A stretch of DNA of 64,000 bases from Clostridia bacterium (GCA_016292635.1 JAEDIC010000011.1:1-64000), one strand, 5' to 3'. Numbered from the stretch's first letter, positions 17,676-26,535 are shown. Numbers and translations: made by a program. Notes: generated from the letters alone by a model not told the origin.

Positions 17676-17802
17676 TCTTCTTTTCTTTTTCTTTCCCGGG
17701 ATAAGAAAAGAGAAAAGCGAAATAGTTAAAGAGAATAATGAATACGGCGCTTTGGTGCGTCTGCCAGATTTGGCCCGGAAGGCGGGCCAAATCCGCTTTT
17801 TC
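17676..17802 (+). repeat. Intergenic hairpin/terminator element, copy C (forward)
   Basis: Starts 22 nt after the permease stop. Imperfect pyrimidine/purine hairpin with a CCCGGG tip (17676-17716), shortened second purine tract, linker GGCGCTTTGGTGCGTCT, then a perfect stem ATTTGGCCCG / CGGGCCAAAT (17769-17792) followed by CCGCTTTTTCG, a credible terminator of the efflux operon. Confidence 0.88.
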
Positions 17803-17820
17803 GCTGAAGCTACAATACTA

Positions 17821-17850
17821 AGGCCGGCATGGTATTCCCATGCCGGCCCT
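17821..17850 (-). terminator. Stem-loop downstream of the Pro-tRNA editing gene
   Basis: Perfect 11-bp stem GGCCGGCATGG / CCATGCCGGCC around TATTC. On the minus strand it lies 27 nt after the stop codon of the 17878-18369 gene; the following T tract is weak. Confidence 0.6.
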
Positions 17851-17877
17851 GTGCTGCGCTTTATGGTTTTGCAATGC

Positions 17878-18369
17878 CTATATATCCATTATGATGAGGC
17901 TGCTGCCGTGCTCCTGAACCACCCGAACAAGCTCTTCGGGGGACAGCCATACAGACGCGGTATTAACGTTTGGATGAACGCCGACGGTATCAAAGGCAAG
18001 AACCGCCGTATCCATCACCACCGTGACCGCCCGGTTCCGGTCATTAAGCACCCCAAGGGGAGTAACCGCGCCACGCTCAAGGCGAAGGTATTTCATAAGG
18101 TCGTCTTCCGAGGCAAAGGATAGTCCCTTTACCCCCAGAGCGGCTGATAAGGCCTTAAGGTCGGCGGTCTTGCGCTGATCCAGCGTAACGAGGAAGTAGT
18201 TTTTCTTTTTGCCGTCCTTGAGAAAGAGGTTCTTTGCCACCTGCTCCTCCCCCTCGAGGCCAAGGGCTGCCATCTCGGCAATGGTATGAACGGCGGGATG
18301 CTCTTTATATGTGAATTTTACATTGAGGCTGCGGAGATGGTCCAGTACAGCCTGAACTTCCGGGCTCAT
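17878..18369 (-). CDS. Prolyl-tRNA deacylase-like protein (YbaK/PrdX family)
   Basis: A 163-residue free-standing editing domain of the YbaK/ProX group that hydrolyses mischarged Ala- or Cys-tRNA-Pro. Motifs: KEHPAVHTIAEM, KNLFLKDGKKKNYFLVTLD with the conserved Lys, RLERGAVTPLGVLND and GVHPNVNTASVWLS. The pattern is closest to PrdX/ProXp-ala. Length is typical. It lies 15 bp downstream of mgtE on the same strand and could be read through from it. Which mischarged amino acid it removes cannot be told from the sequence alone. Confidence 0.9.
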   Translation of the reverse strand: MSPEVQAVLDHLRSLNVKFTYKEHPAVHTIAEMAALGLEGEEQVAKNLFLKDGKKKNYFLVTLDQRKTADLKALSAALGVKGLSFASEDDLMKYLRLERGAVTPLGVLNDRNRAVTVVMDTAVLAFDTVGVHPNVNTASVWLSPEELVRVVQEHGSSLIIMDI

Positions 18370-18384
18370 AGGCAGCTCCTTTTT

Positions 18385-19725
18385 TTACAGCCTGTTCCCA
18401 AGGAACAGCGTCACGAACAGGAAAAACACCAGTATGGAACATGCGTCCGTGATGGTGGTAAGCATGGGGGAGGCCATGAGGGCGGGGTCCAGCTTGAGCT
18501 TTTTCGCCAGCATGGGCAGTATGCAGCCAAGGGACTTTGCCACCACAACCGTTACCACAAGGGTAAGGCTTACCGTCATGGCGATGGAGCCGTCGTGATA
18601 CTGGAAAGCTATACGGGCGTAATTTACCGCCCCAAGCGCAACGCCGCAGAGAAGCGCCACGCGCACTTCCTTCCACCATACCCTGAAGAAATCCGAAAGC
18701 TCCACCTCATCCAGCGCCATGCTGCGGATTATGGTGGTGGAGCTTTGGGATCCGCTGTTTCCCCCCGTGCCCATAAGCATGGGAATGAAAGAAACAAGAA
18801 GGGGCAGCGCGGATATGGCGGACTCAAAATGGGTTATGAGGGCGCCGCTTACCATGGCGGATACCATCAGCACCATGAGCCACAGTATCCTGCTCTTAAA
18901 CAGGGTGAATACGGGCGTCTTCAGGTAGGTGTCTTCGCTGGGCAGTATACCTGCCATCTTTTCGAAGTCCTCCGTGACCTCTTCCTGAACAACGTCCACA
19001 ACGTCGTCTATGGTGATAATACCCACCAGCCGGTTTTCGTTATCCACAACGGGCATGGCAAGCATATCGTATTTGTAGAACATCTTGGCGACCTCTTCCT
19101 GGTCGTCGTTGGTGTTTACGGATATTACGCTGGTGCGCATTATATCCGCCATCACGGTATCCGGATCCGCAAGTATTATATCCCTCAGGGTAACCACGCC
19201 CTCAAGATGGTGCTGGGGATCCAGAACATAGCATTTGTTTATGGTTTCCTTATCCACGCCTGTGGTACGGATAACGCTCAGCGCCTGGTTTACCGTAGTG
19301 CCCCGCTTAAGGTACACATACTCGTTTGTCATCAGGCTGCCGGCGGAGTCTTCAGGATACTGCAGGTATTGGTTTATCAACTTGCGGCTTTCGGGGGAGG
19401 AGTTTTTCAGTACCCTTTTGACCACGTTCGCAGGCATTTCTTCAACAAGGTCAACGTAGTCGTCAAGGTACAGCTCGTCCAGTATAAAGCGAAGCTCCCG
19501 GTCGGATACAGAGCTTATGACCCGCTCCTGATCCTCCGCCTCCATGTAGGAAAAAACCTCCGCCGCAATGTCCTTGGGCAGCAGCCTGAAGAACAGCTGG
19601 GCGGATTCGGGATCCTCAAGGCTCTCAAAAACCTCCGCCACGTCTGCATAGTGCATCTCCCGGACGGTTTCCTTTACTTTTGCGTATTTGTGGTCAGCAA
19701 GATACTGAAGAACAACATCTACCAT
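18385..19725 (-). CDS. mgtE: Magnesium transporter MgtE
   Basis: A 446-residue Mg2+ channel. It has the cytoplasmic MgtE N domain (about 1-130, superhelical), a CBS pair (about 135-255), the plug helix and five TM helices (about 280-446) with the pore signature MLMGTGGNSGSQSSTT and the terminal TTITDACS block. The N and CBS domains close the pore when cytosolic Mg2+ is high. An AAAAGGAG site precedes the ATG. Upstream lies a 25-codon leader frame and a hairpin ending 5 nt before the ribosome site; no M-box riboswitch is recognisable, so control here probably differs from B. subtilis mgtE. Confidence 0.96.
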   Translation of the reverse strand: MVDVVLQYLADHKYAKVKETVREMHYADVAEVFESLEDPESAQLFFRLLPKDIAAEVFSYMEAEDQERVISSVSDRELRFILDELYLDDYVDLVEEMPANVVKRVLKNSSPESRKLINQYLQYPEDSAGSLMTNEYVYLKRGTTVNQALSVIRTTGVDKETINKCYVLDPQHHLEGVVTLRDIILADPDTVMADIMRTSVISVNTNDDQEEVAKMFYKYDMLAMPVVDNENRLVGIITIDDVVDVVQEEVTEDFEKMAGILPSEDTYLKTPVFTLFKSRILWLMVLMVSAMVSGALITHFESAISALPLLVSFIPMLMGTGGNSGSQSSTTIIRSMALDEVELSDFFRVWWKEVRVALLCGVALGAVNYARIAFQYHDGSIAMTVSLTLVVTVVVAKSLGCILPMLAKKLKLDPALMASPMLTTITDACSILVFFLFVTLFLGNRL

Positions 19726-19744
19726 GGTATTCGTCTCCTTTTAA

Positions 19745-19777
19745 GGGCGGCGAATCACCTTATGCAAAACGCCGTCC
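19745..19777 (-). promoter_or_regulatory. Hairpin just upstream of the mgtE ribosome site
   Basis: In the transcript GGACGGCG pairs with CGCCGCCC (one A-C mismatch) around a 17-nt loop that holds the leader stop codon. The 3' arm ends about 5 nt before the mgtE Shine-Dalgarno. A ribosome finishing the leader would open the 5' arm, so leader translation could control mgtE initiation. Confidence 0.55.
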
Positions 19778-19832
19778 GTTCTTTTGATATGTTATTTTCG
19801 GATTGTCTACTGTTATAGGGCCCGGCGTCCAT
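19755..19832 (-). CDS. Leader peptide upstream of mgtE (25 aa)
   Basis: A 25-codon frame starting MDAGPYNSRQSENN and ending AFCIR, preceded by AAAGGAGAACAACT, one of the best ribosome sites in the window. It begins about 28 nt after a predicted start point and stops 29 nt before the mgtE ATG. Leader peptides that sense Mg2+ or Pro supply are known for mgtA (MgtL) in enterics; this one has only one Pro, so the mechanism would differ. It could instead be a small functional protein. Seen: start, SD, position. Inferred: regulation. Confidence 0.6.
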   Translation of the reverse strand: MDAGPYNSRQSENNISKERTAFCIR

Positions 19833-19866
19833 AGTTGTTCTCCTTTCGTTAAGATATCATACGGTT

Positions 19867-19896
19867 ATTTTACCCCTTCCCGCCCCCGTGTTGCAA
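19867..19896 (-). promoter_or_regulatory. Promoter of the leader-mgtE transcript
   Basis: On the minus strand TTGCAA, 18-bp spacer, TAAAAT. The start point would be about 25-30 nt before the leader ATG. Confidence 0.6.
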
Positions 19897-19961
19897 GGGC
19901 GGATGTGTATATTATGGTCAATTTTTCCGCTTTTTTATTGTGTTTTATTTCTTTTCGTCAA

Positions 19962-19985
19962 AAGGGCCGCCCGTTCGGCGACCCC
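19962..19985 (-). terminator. Terminator of the phosphoesterase-M23 unit
   Basis: On the minus strand GGGTCGCC-GAACG-GGCGGCCC followed by TTTTG, 14 nt after the stop codon of the M23 gene. Confidence 0.75.
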
Positions 19986-19998
19986 TGCTCAAACATCC

Positions 19999-21465
19999 TC
20001 AGTCCAGATAATACCTCGGGTTGTAGGGTATGCCATCCACCCTTATCTCAAAATGCAGCGTCTTTTCCTCAGCATTGCCGGACGAGCCCGCCGCGGCAAT
20101 GGTCTGCCCCTGCGATACGGTATCCCCAGGGGCAACCGAGGCGGAGTCAAGATGAGCATAGCGGGTAACGAAGCCGCTGCCGTGGTCTATCTCCAGCATA
20201 AGGCCGTAGCCTCCCCGCTCAAGTAGGGTGACCACCGTGCCCCCCTCGCTGGCTATAACCGCATCCTTCTCCGGCTCATAGTCAAGGCCAAGGTGCAGCA
20301 CCCCGTAATACTGACCGAAATTCAGGGAAATATCCCCCTCTATCGGGGCGATAAAGGTAAGCTCTCCCTGATCCGGGCCCTTTTTCCCCTCATGGCGGCC
20401 GGGGCTGTCTTCATCTATGTCAGGCTTATCCCCACCCTCATATATGAGCATATCCATGGGCTTTACGGTCTCGGTGTCGGAACCGCTGCGGGTAGAGCTG
20501 CGGTCGCCGTTTATGTATACGTTGTAAGTATATGTGGTGCTGTGACCCTCCCGGCCCATGGAAGCCACTATGCGGGTGCCTTCAACGAGGGTGGAGTCCT
20601 TCTCTTTCCGGGTATCAAAGGGCAGCGTCTCGGTTTGGGTCACGGTTAGGGTGGTGCGTATCTTTATGGGGGAGGATGATGAGGTAAACCTCTTAAAGGC
20701 CTCCTCATAGCTTTCTATTTCCTTATCCGTGCCGTTTGGCAGGGGGCGAACCTCCACATCCTCTTCAAATACTGATTCCTTTTCCCCCTCCCCGGTTACG
20801 GATTCATGAAAATAAGCCTTCACGTCCTCAAGGAGGGACTGGGCCGCCTCTATGCTGGCAAGCACCGCAACGGTATCCCCGTCCCATATTATCTCGGCGG
20901 GAATGTACCGCACAGTCCCTTCGGAGGAAACCTCCTGCTGCTGATCTGAGGGCAGCGGGGCGGCGGTCTCCTGCTCTATCTGATGTTCCTGGGAAAGTAT
21001 GGAGTTGTCCCGGCCTGTCGCGGGCAGTATGGGCGTTCCCTTTATGATTGCCGCCCCAAGGGTCGCCGCCAGAAGGCCAACTAAGAACAGTGGGACCATA
21101 ACGGGCCGGCGGCGGGATTCATCCAGCTTATACAGCCTGCCCGTATCCTCATCCCAAACATAGCCCCTCAGCAGCTCGTCGTCGTTGTAATCTATATCCT
21201 CAAAGCAATCCTCATAATCTTCATCGTTCTCATCATCCGCATACTGAGCGGCGCTGCCCGCATCCTCCCGGGTATCCGCTTCCTTCTCCGGGGAAACCTG
21301 CCCTTCCCGGGGCTGCCGGGGCGCTTCCTCAGCGCGTTTGGCAGGCTCGTCAAAGGAGCCGAGGGCGGCGTCCGCCCATTTCAGCAGCGCATCCAACGCC
21401 TCCTGCCCTTTTGCTGAGGTTTGCTCCACGCGGTTATTTTCGGGTGTTTTTTTCAGCTCATCCAT
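19999..21465 (-). CDS. Membrane-anchored G5 / M23 (LytM) peptidase
   Basis: A 488-residue protein: long acidic cytoplasmic N-terminal region (1-115), one TM helix (about 121-142), an extracellular region with a G5 domain (about 270-350, TYTYNVYINGDR region) and a C-terminal M23/LytM domain (about 380-480). The zinc and catalytic pattern HxGxD (HLGLD), YAHLD and LHFE is intact, so it is probably an active endopeptidase cutting peptidoglycan cross-links. G5-M23 proteins act in growth, division or spore envelope remodelling. The start overlaps the upstream phosphoesterase stop by 8 nt. The very acidic cytoplasmic tail is unusual for this class. Confidence 0.88.
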   Translation of the reverse strand: MDELKKTPENNRVEQTSAKGQEALDALLKWADAALGSFDEPAKRAEEAPRQPREGQVSPEKEADTREDAGSAAQYADDENDEDYEDCFEDIDYNDDELLRGYVWDEDTGRLYKLDESRRRPVMVPLFLVGLLAATLGAAIIKGTPILPATGRDNSILSQEHQIEQETAAPLPSDQQQEVSSEGTVRYIPAEIIWDGDTVAVLASIEAAQSLLEDVKAYFHESVTGEGEKESVFEEDVEVRPLPNGTDKEIESYEEAFKRFTSSSSPIKIRTTLTVTQTETLPFDTRKEKDSTLVEGTRIVASMGREGHSTTYTYNVYINGDRSSTRSGSDTETVKPMDMLIYEGGDKPDIDEDSPGRHEGKKGPDQGELTFIAPIEGDISLNFGQYYGVLHLGLDYEPEKDAVIASEGGTVVTLLERGGYGLMLEIDHGSGFVTRYAHLDSASVAPGDTVSQGQTIAAAGSSGNAEEKTLHFEIRVDGIPYNPRYYLD

Positions 21466-22363
21466 TCTGCCTCTCCATATCAGGCAGGGGAATTATATCC
21501 ACTGTCTGCTCCCTGCCGAATTCATATGTATCCAATATCGGAGAATAGGTATATACGCATATTTCATCCCGGCGGAACATGAGAAAGCGTATATATCCGT
21601 TTACGCCGCTTTTAACCGACTGATAGTTTGACATCAGGGCATAAATCCGCCTGTCCGTTTCCCCGTCTCCGTCGGCGTCTATATTTTCCACCCGCCGGGA
21701 CAGCCCCCGGCAGTGTCCGCACAGCACCAGCAATACGTTATCCGAAGGCTTTACTATCTGCTCGTATATTACTCTGCCCTGGGTGGTATGGCCTGACGCT
21801 CGCTTTATATAGCTGTGGGTAAGTATTATGGCGATGCGGTCGCTGTGTTTTTCCAATACATCCCTTGCCCATTGGCACTCCTCATGGGAGGGGGCCCCAT
21901 TGGAAAAGGCGATGCCAAGGAATATGTAATCCCGCCCGTCTATTGAGAAAAGCTGGTATCTGCTGCCGGTCTCGGCGTATTCCTGACCAAAGCGCATGGG
22001 CAAAAGGCTGCCCACATAGTCCATATACCGCTTATAGCTGGGCCTGTAACCCACGTCGTGGTTGCCGGTGACCGCAAGAAAGGGCAGCCCCCTTTCGGAT
22101 ATTATCTCCATGGCTTCCCTTGCAAGCTGCCACTGCTTATCCGATTTGGAAGCGCTGACCATATCCCCCGTATGGAAAACATACTGTATATCCAGCCGCT
22201 CCGCATTATCCGCTATCCATTGATTCATCTCTGCCCACATTGGGCTTGCGCTGCTTGCGTATTCCTGTGTGTCGCTCATCCAGGCAATGGTCACGGCGTG
22301 GCCCGCGGCGGGCAGCAGCGGCAGCAGCGCGGCAAGCAGTGCGGTGAAGATTCTTTTGAGCAT
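21458..22363 (-). CDS. Secreted metallophosphoesterase
   Basis: A 301-residue calcineurin-like phosphoesterase with a Sec signal peptide (about 1-23, ending AAGHA). Metal-binding blocks: SDTQ (replacing DxH), HTGDMV, GNHD, LTHSY and CGHC. The first block has Gln in place of the usual His, as in a subset of secreted family members. The substrate (phosphoester, possibly envelope lipid or nucleotide) is unknown. Cotranscribed with the M23 gene by an 8-bp overlap, which suggests a shared role at the cell surface. Confidence 0.88.
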   Translation of the reverse strand: MLKRIFTALLAALLPLLPAAGHAVTIAWMSDTQEYASSASPMWAEMNQWIADNAERLDIQYVFHTGDMVSASKSDKQWQLAREAMEIISERGLPFLAVTGNHDVGYRPSYKRYMDYVGSLLPMRFGQEYAETGSRYQLFSIDGRDYIFLGIAFSNGAPSHEECQWARDVLEKHSDRIAIILTHSYIKRASGHTTQGRVIYEQIVKPSDNVLLVLCGHCRGLSRRVENIDADGDGETDRRIYALMSNYQSVKSGVNGYIRFLMFRRDEICVYTYSPILDTYEFGREQTVDIIPLPDMERQNG

Positions 22364-22393
22364 ATATCTCTCCGAAAGCGATGTGTGTGGAAG

Positions 22394-23329
22394 TTATCTC
22401 AATCCGGGCCTCAGGTCCTCGCCGCTCATATGCAGCATACCCGTGTCACGGGGCGACACAAGGCGGGAAAGGAACCTGTCGCCATAGCTTTCCTGTATAA
22501 ACTCCAGGTCCCGGTTGGTGGCCCAGAGAGTTGCCCTGGCTGCGGTCTGCCTCTCGTTTATCACGGAAAACAGCGTTTCCCGGGTCACGGTGGATATCAT
22601 GGGCTCGGTGCCCAGGTCGTCTATTATAAGCAGCTCCGGCCCCATGAAATCCGGGGCGGCGGCGCGCTCTTTAATGGCTTCCATTGCGGAATTAATAAGG
22701 TTGTATGCGGTGGTTTTGTAAACGTATACCCCCCTTGCCGCAAGCTCAAGGCCTATTGCGTTCAGCAGGTGGCTCTTGCCCAGGCCGGTGGGCCCTATCA
22801 GCAGCATATCCCGGGGGCTTTGCTCAGGGAATGTATCAGCGTATTTTTTGCAAAGCTCTTTGGCCTTCATGGCCTGTTTTTTTTGCTTTTCCGTGGGATA
22901 CACATCCTCCCTGAGAGCCTCAAAGCTCTGCCTTTTGTCTATTGCAGAGGACGCAAACCTGTCTTCCGCCATGCGCCGCCTGATGCAGGCGCAGGGGGTC
23001 TTTACCAAATCCCCCACATAGCCTGTGTCCTCACAATAGCTGCAGCGAAACCTTGGGGAAAGATAGTCCCCGGGCAGACCGGCGGCGTTTAGTAGCTGCG
23101 CCTCCTCTCCGTCCAGCATAGCTATGCGCTCCATGGCGGCCTTTTTCGCTTCTTCGCCCCGCTCCAGTATTTCCTTGCCCATGTTGTAGGCTATGTCCCG
23201 GCGAAGCTCGGCTATCTCCCCAAGGCGGGGTATCTCACGGCGCAGCTTTTGCGTCCGCCGCTTACAGTCCTCAATGGCCTGCTTTCGGGCGGCCCGATAT
23301 TCGTATATCAGTTCCGGCGTGGGCTTCAT
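22394..23329 (-). CDS. dnaI: DnaI/DnaC-type helicase loader
   Basis: A 311-residue AAA+ ATPase that loads the replicative helicase. N-terminal helical part, a zinc-binding cluster FRCSYCEDTG...TPCACI (about 94-116), then the ATPase: Walker A GPTGLGKSH, Walker B LLIIDDLGTE, sensor 1 LWATNRD, and the Arg finger region SYGDRFLSRL. It starts on the stop codon of the dnaD-like gene (ATGA overlap); this dnaD/dnaB-dnaI pair is the Firmicutes primosome unit. No dnaB helicase gene is near. Confidence 0.92.
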   Translation of the reverse strand: MKPTPELIYEYRAARKQAIEDCKRRTQKLRREIPRLGEIAELRRDIAYNMGKEILERGEEAKKAAMERIAMLDGEEAQLLNAAGLPGDYLSPRFRCSYCEDTGYVGDLVKTPCACIRRRMAEDRFASSAIDKRQSFEALREDVYPTEKQKKQAMKAKELCKKYADTFPEQSPRDMLLIGPTGLGKSHLLNAIGLELAARGVYVYKTTAYNLINSAMEAIKERAAAPDFMGPELLIIDDLGTEPMISTVTRETLFSVINERQTAARATLWATNRDLEFIQESYGDRFLSRLVSPRDTGMLHMSGEDLRPGLR

Positions 23330-24513
23330 AGCTCGTCCTCCTCCAGCAGATTAAGCCCCATACCCCTAAGCTCCTCCGCGGAATAGCGGCGCTGGTTGTA
23401 GTTCATAAAGTGGGAGGGTTTGTCCTGCCTGTATTGTTTGCCGCCTTCCGGCTGCTTAACGCTGTTTTCGTGTGCTTCACGGGCGGCGATGAGGGTGGTT
23501 ATGCCCTTTTCGTGCCAGCCCTCCATTAGCTTTGACGCCTTTGCGAAGGGGCGGGAGACCCCTGCGGCGCACTCCGCCGCATACAGGGCGCATTCCGCCT
23601 CCATATGCCATGAGCCCAGCCACATGAACACCGCGTCCTTTTCCTTGCGGGTGGGCGCGCCCTGTATTCCCGCCCGGATGTACATCTGCCGGGCTATCTC
23701 CTCTGCGGCGCTTTCCGCCGCAAGGTATTCCTTTACGCCGCCCCCACGGTGCATGGTTTCAAGTATGCCGTTCAGGTATGCGAATGTGGGCTTTTCCGCA
23801 GCGGTGGTTGCGGGGCAGGCCGCCAGGATTTCCTCCTGAGTCATGCCCCAGTCCTCTGTCCATTTGCGATAAAGCTCCATTTCGTCCTCGGTGGGTATGG
23901 AGCGCCTGCGCCAGCGGGAGAGTATTGCGGCGGCGCCGCTTTTCAGCGCGCCCTCAGCCATAAGCCTCTGCTCGGCAAGGTCCGGGGTAAGTATGCCTTC
24001 GTCCGCCCATCCTCGGGCGGCCTTGTCCATGTACTGTATGCTTACCTTTGGCCCCTTCATATCCATGCAGCGGCGCACCAGCATAACGGCGGTGGCTTCG
24101 TCCATGCCGAAAACCTCTATCCAGTCGTATATCCTGGAAAGCTCCTGGGGGCTGAACACCCTTGGCCTGCACATTTTATTCAGCGCGGCGATAAGGCTGC
24201 CGTATCTGCGGCTGCCTCCCTTGTACGGCGCGGCGGAGGGCAGGCGGTATTCCACATTCAGCGGCTCCGTTTCCACCACCCGCACGAGGCCCATCTCCTG
24301 CCAGTATAAAAAAGCCTCAAGCGCTTCCCCTTCATCTATACCAAGGCCGCCGGGCAGGTCCACCGTTTCAAAGCCCCTGCCGCACAGCATGAGCCCGTAA
24401 AGATACACCTTAACAAACCCCTCCGGGGCCTTTGGCATATACTCCATTATAAAAAGATTCTGCACCGGAGTGCTGCCCATCAAGGCCGCCCCCCGCTCAA
24501 GGCTGCAATGCAT
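23326..24513 (-). CDS. DnaD-domain replication initiation protein
   Basis: A 395-residue primosomal protein with an N-terminal winged-helix domain (about 12-90, FIMEYMPKAPEGFVKVYLYG is typical of DnaD/DnaB) and DnaD C-terminal (DDBH2) modules (about 115-190 and 205-275), each ending in the YxxxI-like pattern (for example YRKWTEDWGMTQEEIL). It ends in a polar tail. The first ATG follows AAGGAG at 10 nt; an in-frame ATG at 24480 is a possible alternative closer to the conserved start. Together with DnaI it remodels DNA and loads helicase. Confidence 0.88.
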   Translation of the reverse strand: MHCSLERGAALMGSTPVQNLFIMEYMPKAPEGFVKVYLYGLMLCGRGFETVDLPGGLGIDEGEALEAFLYWQEMGLVRVVETEPLNVEYRLPSAAPYKGGSRRYGSLIAALNKMCRPRVFSPQELSRIYDWIEVFGMDEATAVMLVRRCMDMKGPKVSIQYMDKAARGWADEGILTPDLAEQRLMAEGALKSGAAAILSRWRRRSIPTEDEMELYRKWTEDWGMTQEEILAACPATTAAEKPTFAYLNGILETMHRGGGVKEYLAAESAAEEIARQMYIRAGIQGAPTRKEKDAVFMWLGSWHMEAECALYAAECAAGVSRPFAKASKLMEGWHEKGITTLIAAREAHENSVKQPEGGKQYRQDKPSHFMNYNQRRYSAEELRGMGLNLLEEDEL

Positions 24514-24665
24514 ACCCCGTAAACTCCTTATGCGTATATTCGCTCAAAATAATTTTACACCAAATATCGCCTCAAGTCTACAAGGGGAAAGGGGCGAAGG
24601 GAGCGCACAGGCTCATTTTGCCCGCAAGGAAGGGTCCCGCCCCAAAAGCCTCACAATCTGTTCAT

Positions 24666-24694
24666 TTGCTTACCCCGCCTCGATGTGCTATCAT
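24666..24694 (+). promoter_or_regulatory. Promoter of the 24731-dusB unit
   Basis: TTGCTT, 17-bp spacer, TATCAT; 36 bp before the chosen start of the first gene. Confidence 0.6.
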
Positions 24695-24730
24695 AGTAAA
24701 TGGAAAGATATGCGAATCGAGGAGCGGAGA

Positions 24731-25297
24731 ATGTCACGAAACCAATACGCAATTGCCCGCAGGTCAATATGGTATCTGCTGCGCACCATGCTGAGCGTTG
24801 CTCTGGTGATAGTGTTGTGCCTTGGTGCGTTCGTTACCGCAATGCACATAAGCAACCTGTACATACTGGTTACCGAGGGCCTTGAGCTTCGGGCGGAGTA
24901 CATACTGCAGGGCGGGGAGATAACCGCCCTTACGGAATACTTTACGGAGGACTTCGTTGCGAAGGATCCCGCCCTGTATGCCGGAACATACGGGGATTTT
25001 GACGTATCCAATTTTATCTATAAGCTGGAGATAAAGCGCCTGTTCGTGCTGCCCTGGCATAAAACCGCCACCGTAAAGGTATATGAAAAGATGCTTTCCG
25101 TTTCCGGCTCTCCCAGGGAAGGCGCCCCCGAGGGCATAACATTGCCGGAATGGCCCGCCGCGGAATACAACGTAAAGCTGACCAAAACAGACGGTCGATG
25201 GTATATAAGCGATATGCTGCTGCTTATGAACAGCCCGGAAGAGAAGCCTCTACCCACCCCGGATTATTCCCTACTGCCCTCGCCGGAGCCACAGTAA
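24731..25297 (+). CDS. Single-pass membrane protein of unknown function
   Basis: A 188-residue protein: Arg-rich N terminus, one TM helix (about 18-40), then an extracellular domain of about 120 residues (EYILQGGEITALTEYFTED...) and a Pro-rich tail. I do not recognise a family with confidence; the fold resembles small NTF2-like or DUF-type domains in layout only. The ATG at 24731 follows GGAGCGGAG; the longer open frame upstream contains the promoter. It ends 1 nt before dusB, so the two share a transcript. Confidence 0.75.
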   Translation: MSRNQYAIARRSIWYLLRTMLSVALVIVLCLGAFVTAMHISNLYILVTEGLELRAEYILQGGEITALTEYFTEDFVAKDPALYAGTYGDFDVSNFIYKLEIKRLFVLPWHKTATVKVYEKMLSVSGSPREGAPEGITLPEWPAAEYNVKLTKTDGRWYISDMLLLMNSPEEKPLPTPDYSLLPSPEPQ

Positions 25298-25298
25298 T

Positions 25299-26261
25299 AT
25301 GAAGCTGCCTTTTGACGATTTTCCCGTAATGCTGGCCCCAATGGCCGGCTTCACAGATATGACATACCGCGCCCTTTGCCGTGAGCAGGGGTGCGATTTT
25401 ACCTTTACCGAAATGGTAAGCGCCAAGGGCCTTTGCTATGGCGGCAAAAGCGCCGAGCTTCTTGAAACCGCCCCCATAGAGCGGCCCTGCGGCATACAGC
25501 TTTTCGGCCGTGAGCCGGACATTATGGCGGACATGGCCCGGCGCATCTGCGGAGAACACAACGGGGCCGCTGCCCTTATAGACATAAACATGGGCTGCCC
25601 CGCCCCCAAGATAACCGGCAACGGAGAAGGCAGCGCCCTCATGAAGGAACCCCTGCAGGCCGCAAGGGTGATAGAAGCCGTTGCCAGGGCCTCCTCCCTT
25701 CCCGTAAGCGTAAAGTTCCGCAAGGGCTGGGACAGCGCGTCCGAGAACTATCTTGACTTCGCCCGCATGGCGGAGAGCGCCGGCGCGGCCATGGTAACCC
25801 TCCATGGGCGCACCCGCGAGCAGATGTATTCAGGCGCCGCCGATTGGGACGCCATCGCCGCCGTAAAGGCCGCCCTGACCATACCCGTAATAGGCAACGG
25901 GGACATAGTCGACGCCCCCTCCGCCCTTGCCATGAAGGCCCGCACCGGCTGCGACGGCATAATGATAGGCCGGGGCGCTCTGGGTTTCCCTTTCATTTTT
26001 CCCGAGATTAAGGCCGCCCTTAAGGGTACGCCATACGCCCCGCCCTCCAACCGTCAGCGTCTTGACCTTGCCATTCGCCACATTCAGGGCATAGTGGCCC
26101 ACAAGGGGCCCCATGCCGTGGTGGAGATGCGCAAGCACATCGCTTACTACGTTCGCGGCATGAAGGGCGCTTCCGCCTTCCGCGCCAACGCCACCCGTGC
26201 CGAAACCGCCGAAGAAATGATCGACATGATACGCCGGTTTGCGGATGAAGCGGGGGAATAG
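25299..26261 (+). CDS. dusB: tRNA-dihydrouridine synthase
   Basis: FMN-dependent enzyme reducing uridines in the tRNA D-loop. 320 residues, TIM barrel. Motifs: VMLAPMAGFTDMTYR at the N terminus (FMN site), FTEMVSAKGL, the catalytic Cys in NMGCPAPKITGNGEGS, VTLHGRTREQMYSG, and the phosphate-binding GIMIGRGALG-type segment. A C-terminal helical RNA-binding domain follows. It abuts the upstream membrane-protein gene. The paralogue (dusA/B/C) is assigned by similarity to Firmicutes DusB only. Confidence 0.94.
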   Translation: MKLPFDDFPVMLAPMAGFTDMTYRALCREQGCDFTFTEMVSAKGLCYGGKSAELLETAPIERPCGIQLFGREPDIMADMARRICGEHNGAAALIDINMGCPAPKITGNGEGSALMKEPLQAARVIEAVARASSLPVSVKFRKGWDSASENYLDFARMAESAGAAMVTLHGRTREQMYSGAADWDAIAAVKAALTIPVIGNGDIVDAPSALAMKARTGCDGIMIGRGALGFPFIFPEIKAALKGTPYAPPSNRQRLDLAIRHIQGIVAHKGPHAVVEMRKHIAYYVRGMKGASAFRANATRAETAEEMIDMIRRFADEAGE

Positions 26262-26310
26262 AGGACTGTTATTCTTCTTCTCTTTCCTTGCGCGGGAGCG
26301 GAACGGGATT

Positions 26311-26456
26311 TTCTTTTTCTTCTTTCTTTTCCCGCTAAAATAAAGAGAAAAAGAAGCGAAAAGAGAAAGTAAAGCGAAATAGTTAAATGGAAAAATAAAT
26401 ACCATGCTTTGGCTCGTCTTCCAAAACGCCGCGCAGAGGCTGCGGCGTTTTTGCGT
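26311..26456 (+). repeat. Intergenic hairpin/terminator element, copy D (forward)
   Basis: Pyrimidine tract with a CCCGC tip, purine arm, second purine tract GAAAAGAGAAAGTAAAGCG, linker ATGCTTTGGCTCGTCTTCC, then a perfect stem AAAACGCCGC / GCGGCGTTTT and TTGCG. The stem sequence is unlike copies C or G, yet pairing is complete. It lies 50 nt after the dusB stop; a second short pyrimidine tract (26271-26290) precedes it. Confidence 0.85.
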
Positions 26457-26535
26457 GGCACGGAATAAGGCGTATGCCGGGCGGGCAATGGATTTGAACA
26501 TGGAACGCTATCCGAGACTGCCCGTGGGGTATCTA

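Noticed and set aside
18286..19818. A 510-codon plus-strand frame over mgtE
   Set aside because: Antisense shadow; MgtE has full domain structure on the minus strand.
19726..19900. An M-box magnesium riboswitch before mgtE
   Set aside because: The region is short and is filled by a leader frame and promoter; no M-box core segments are seen.
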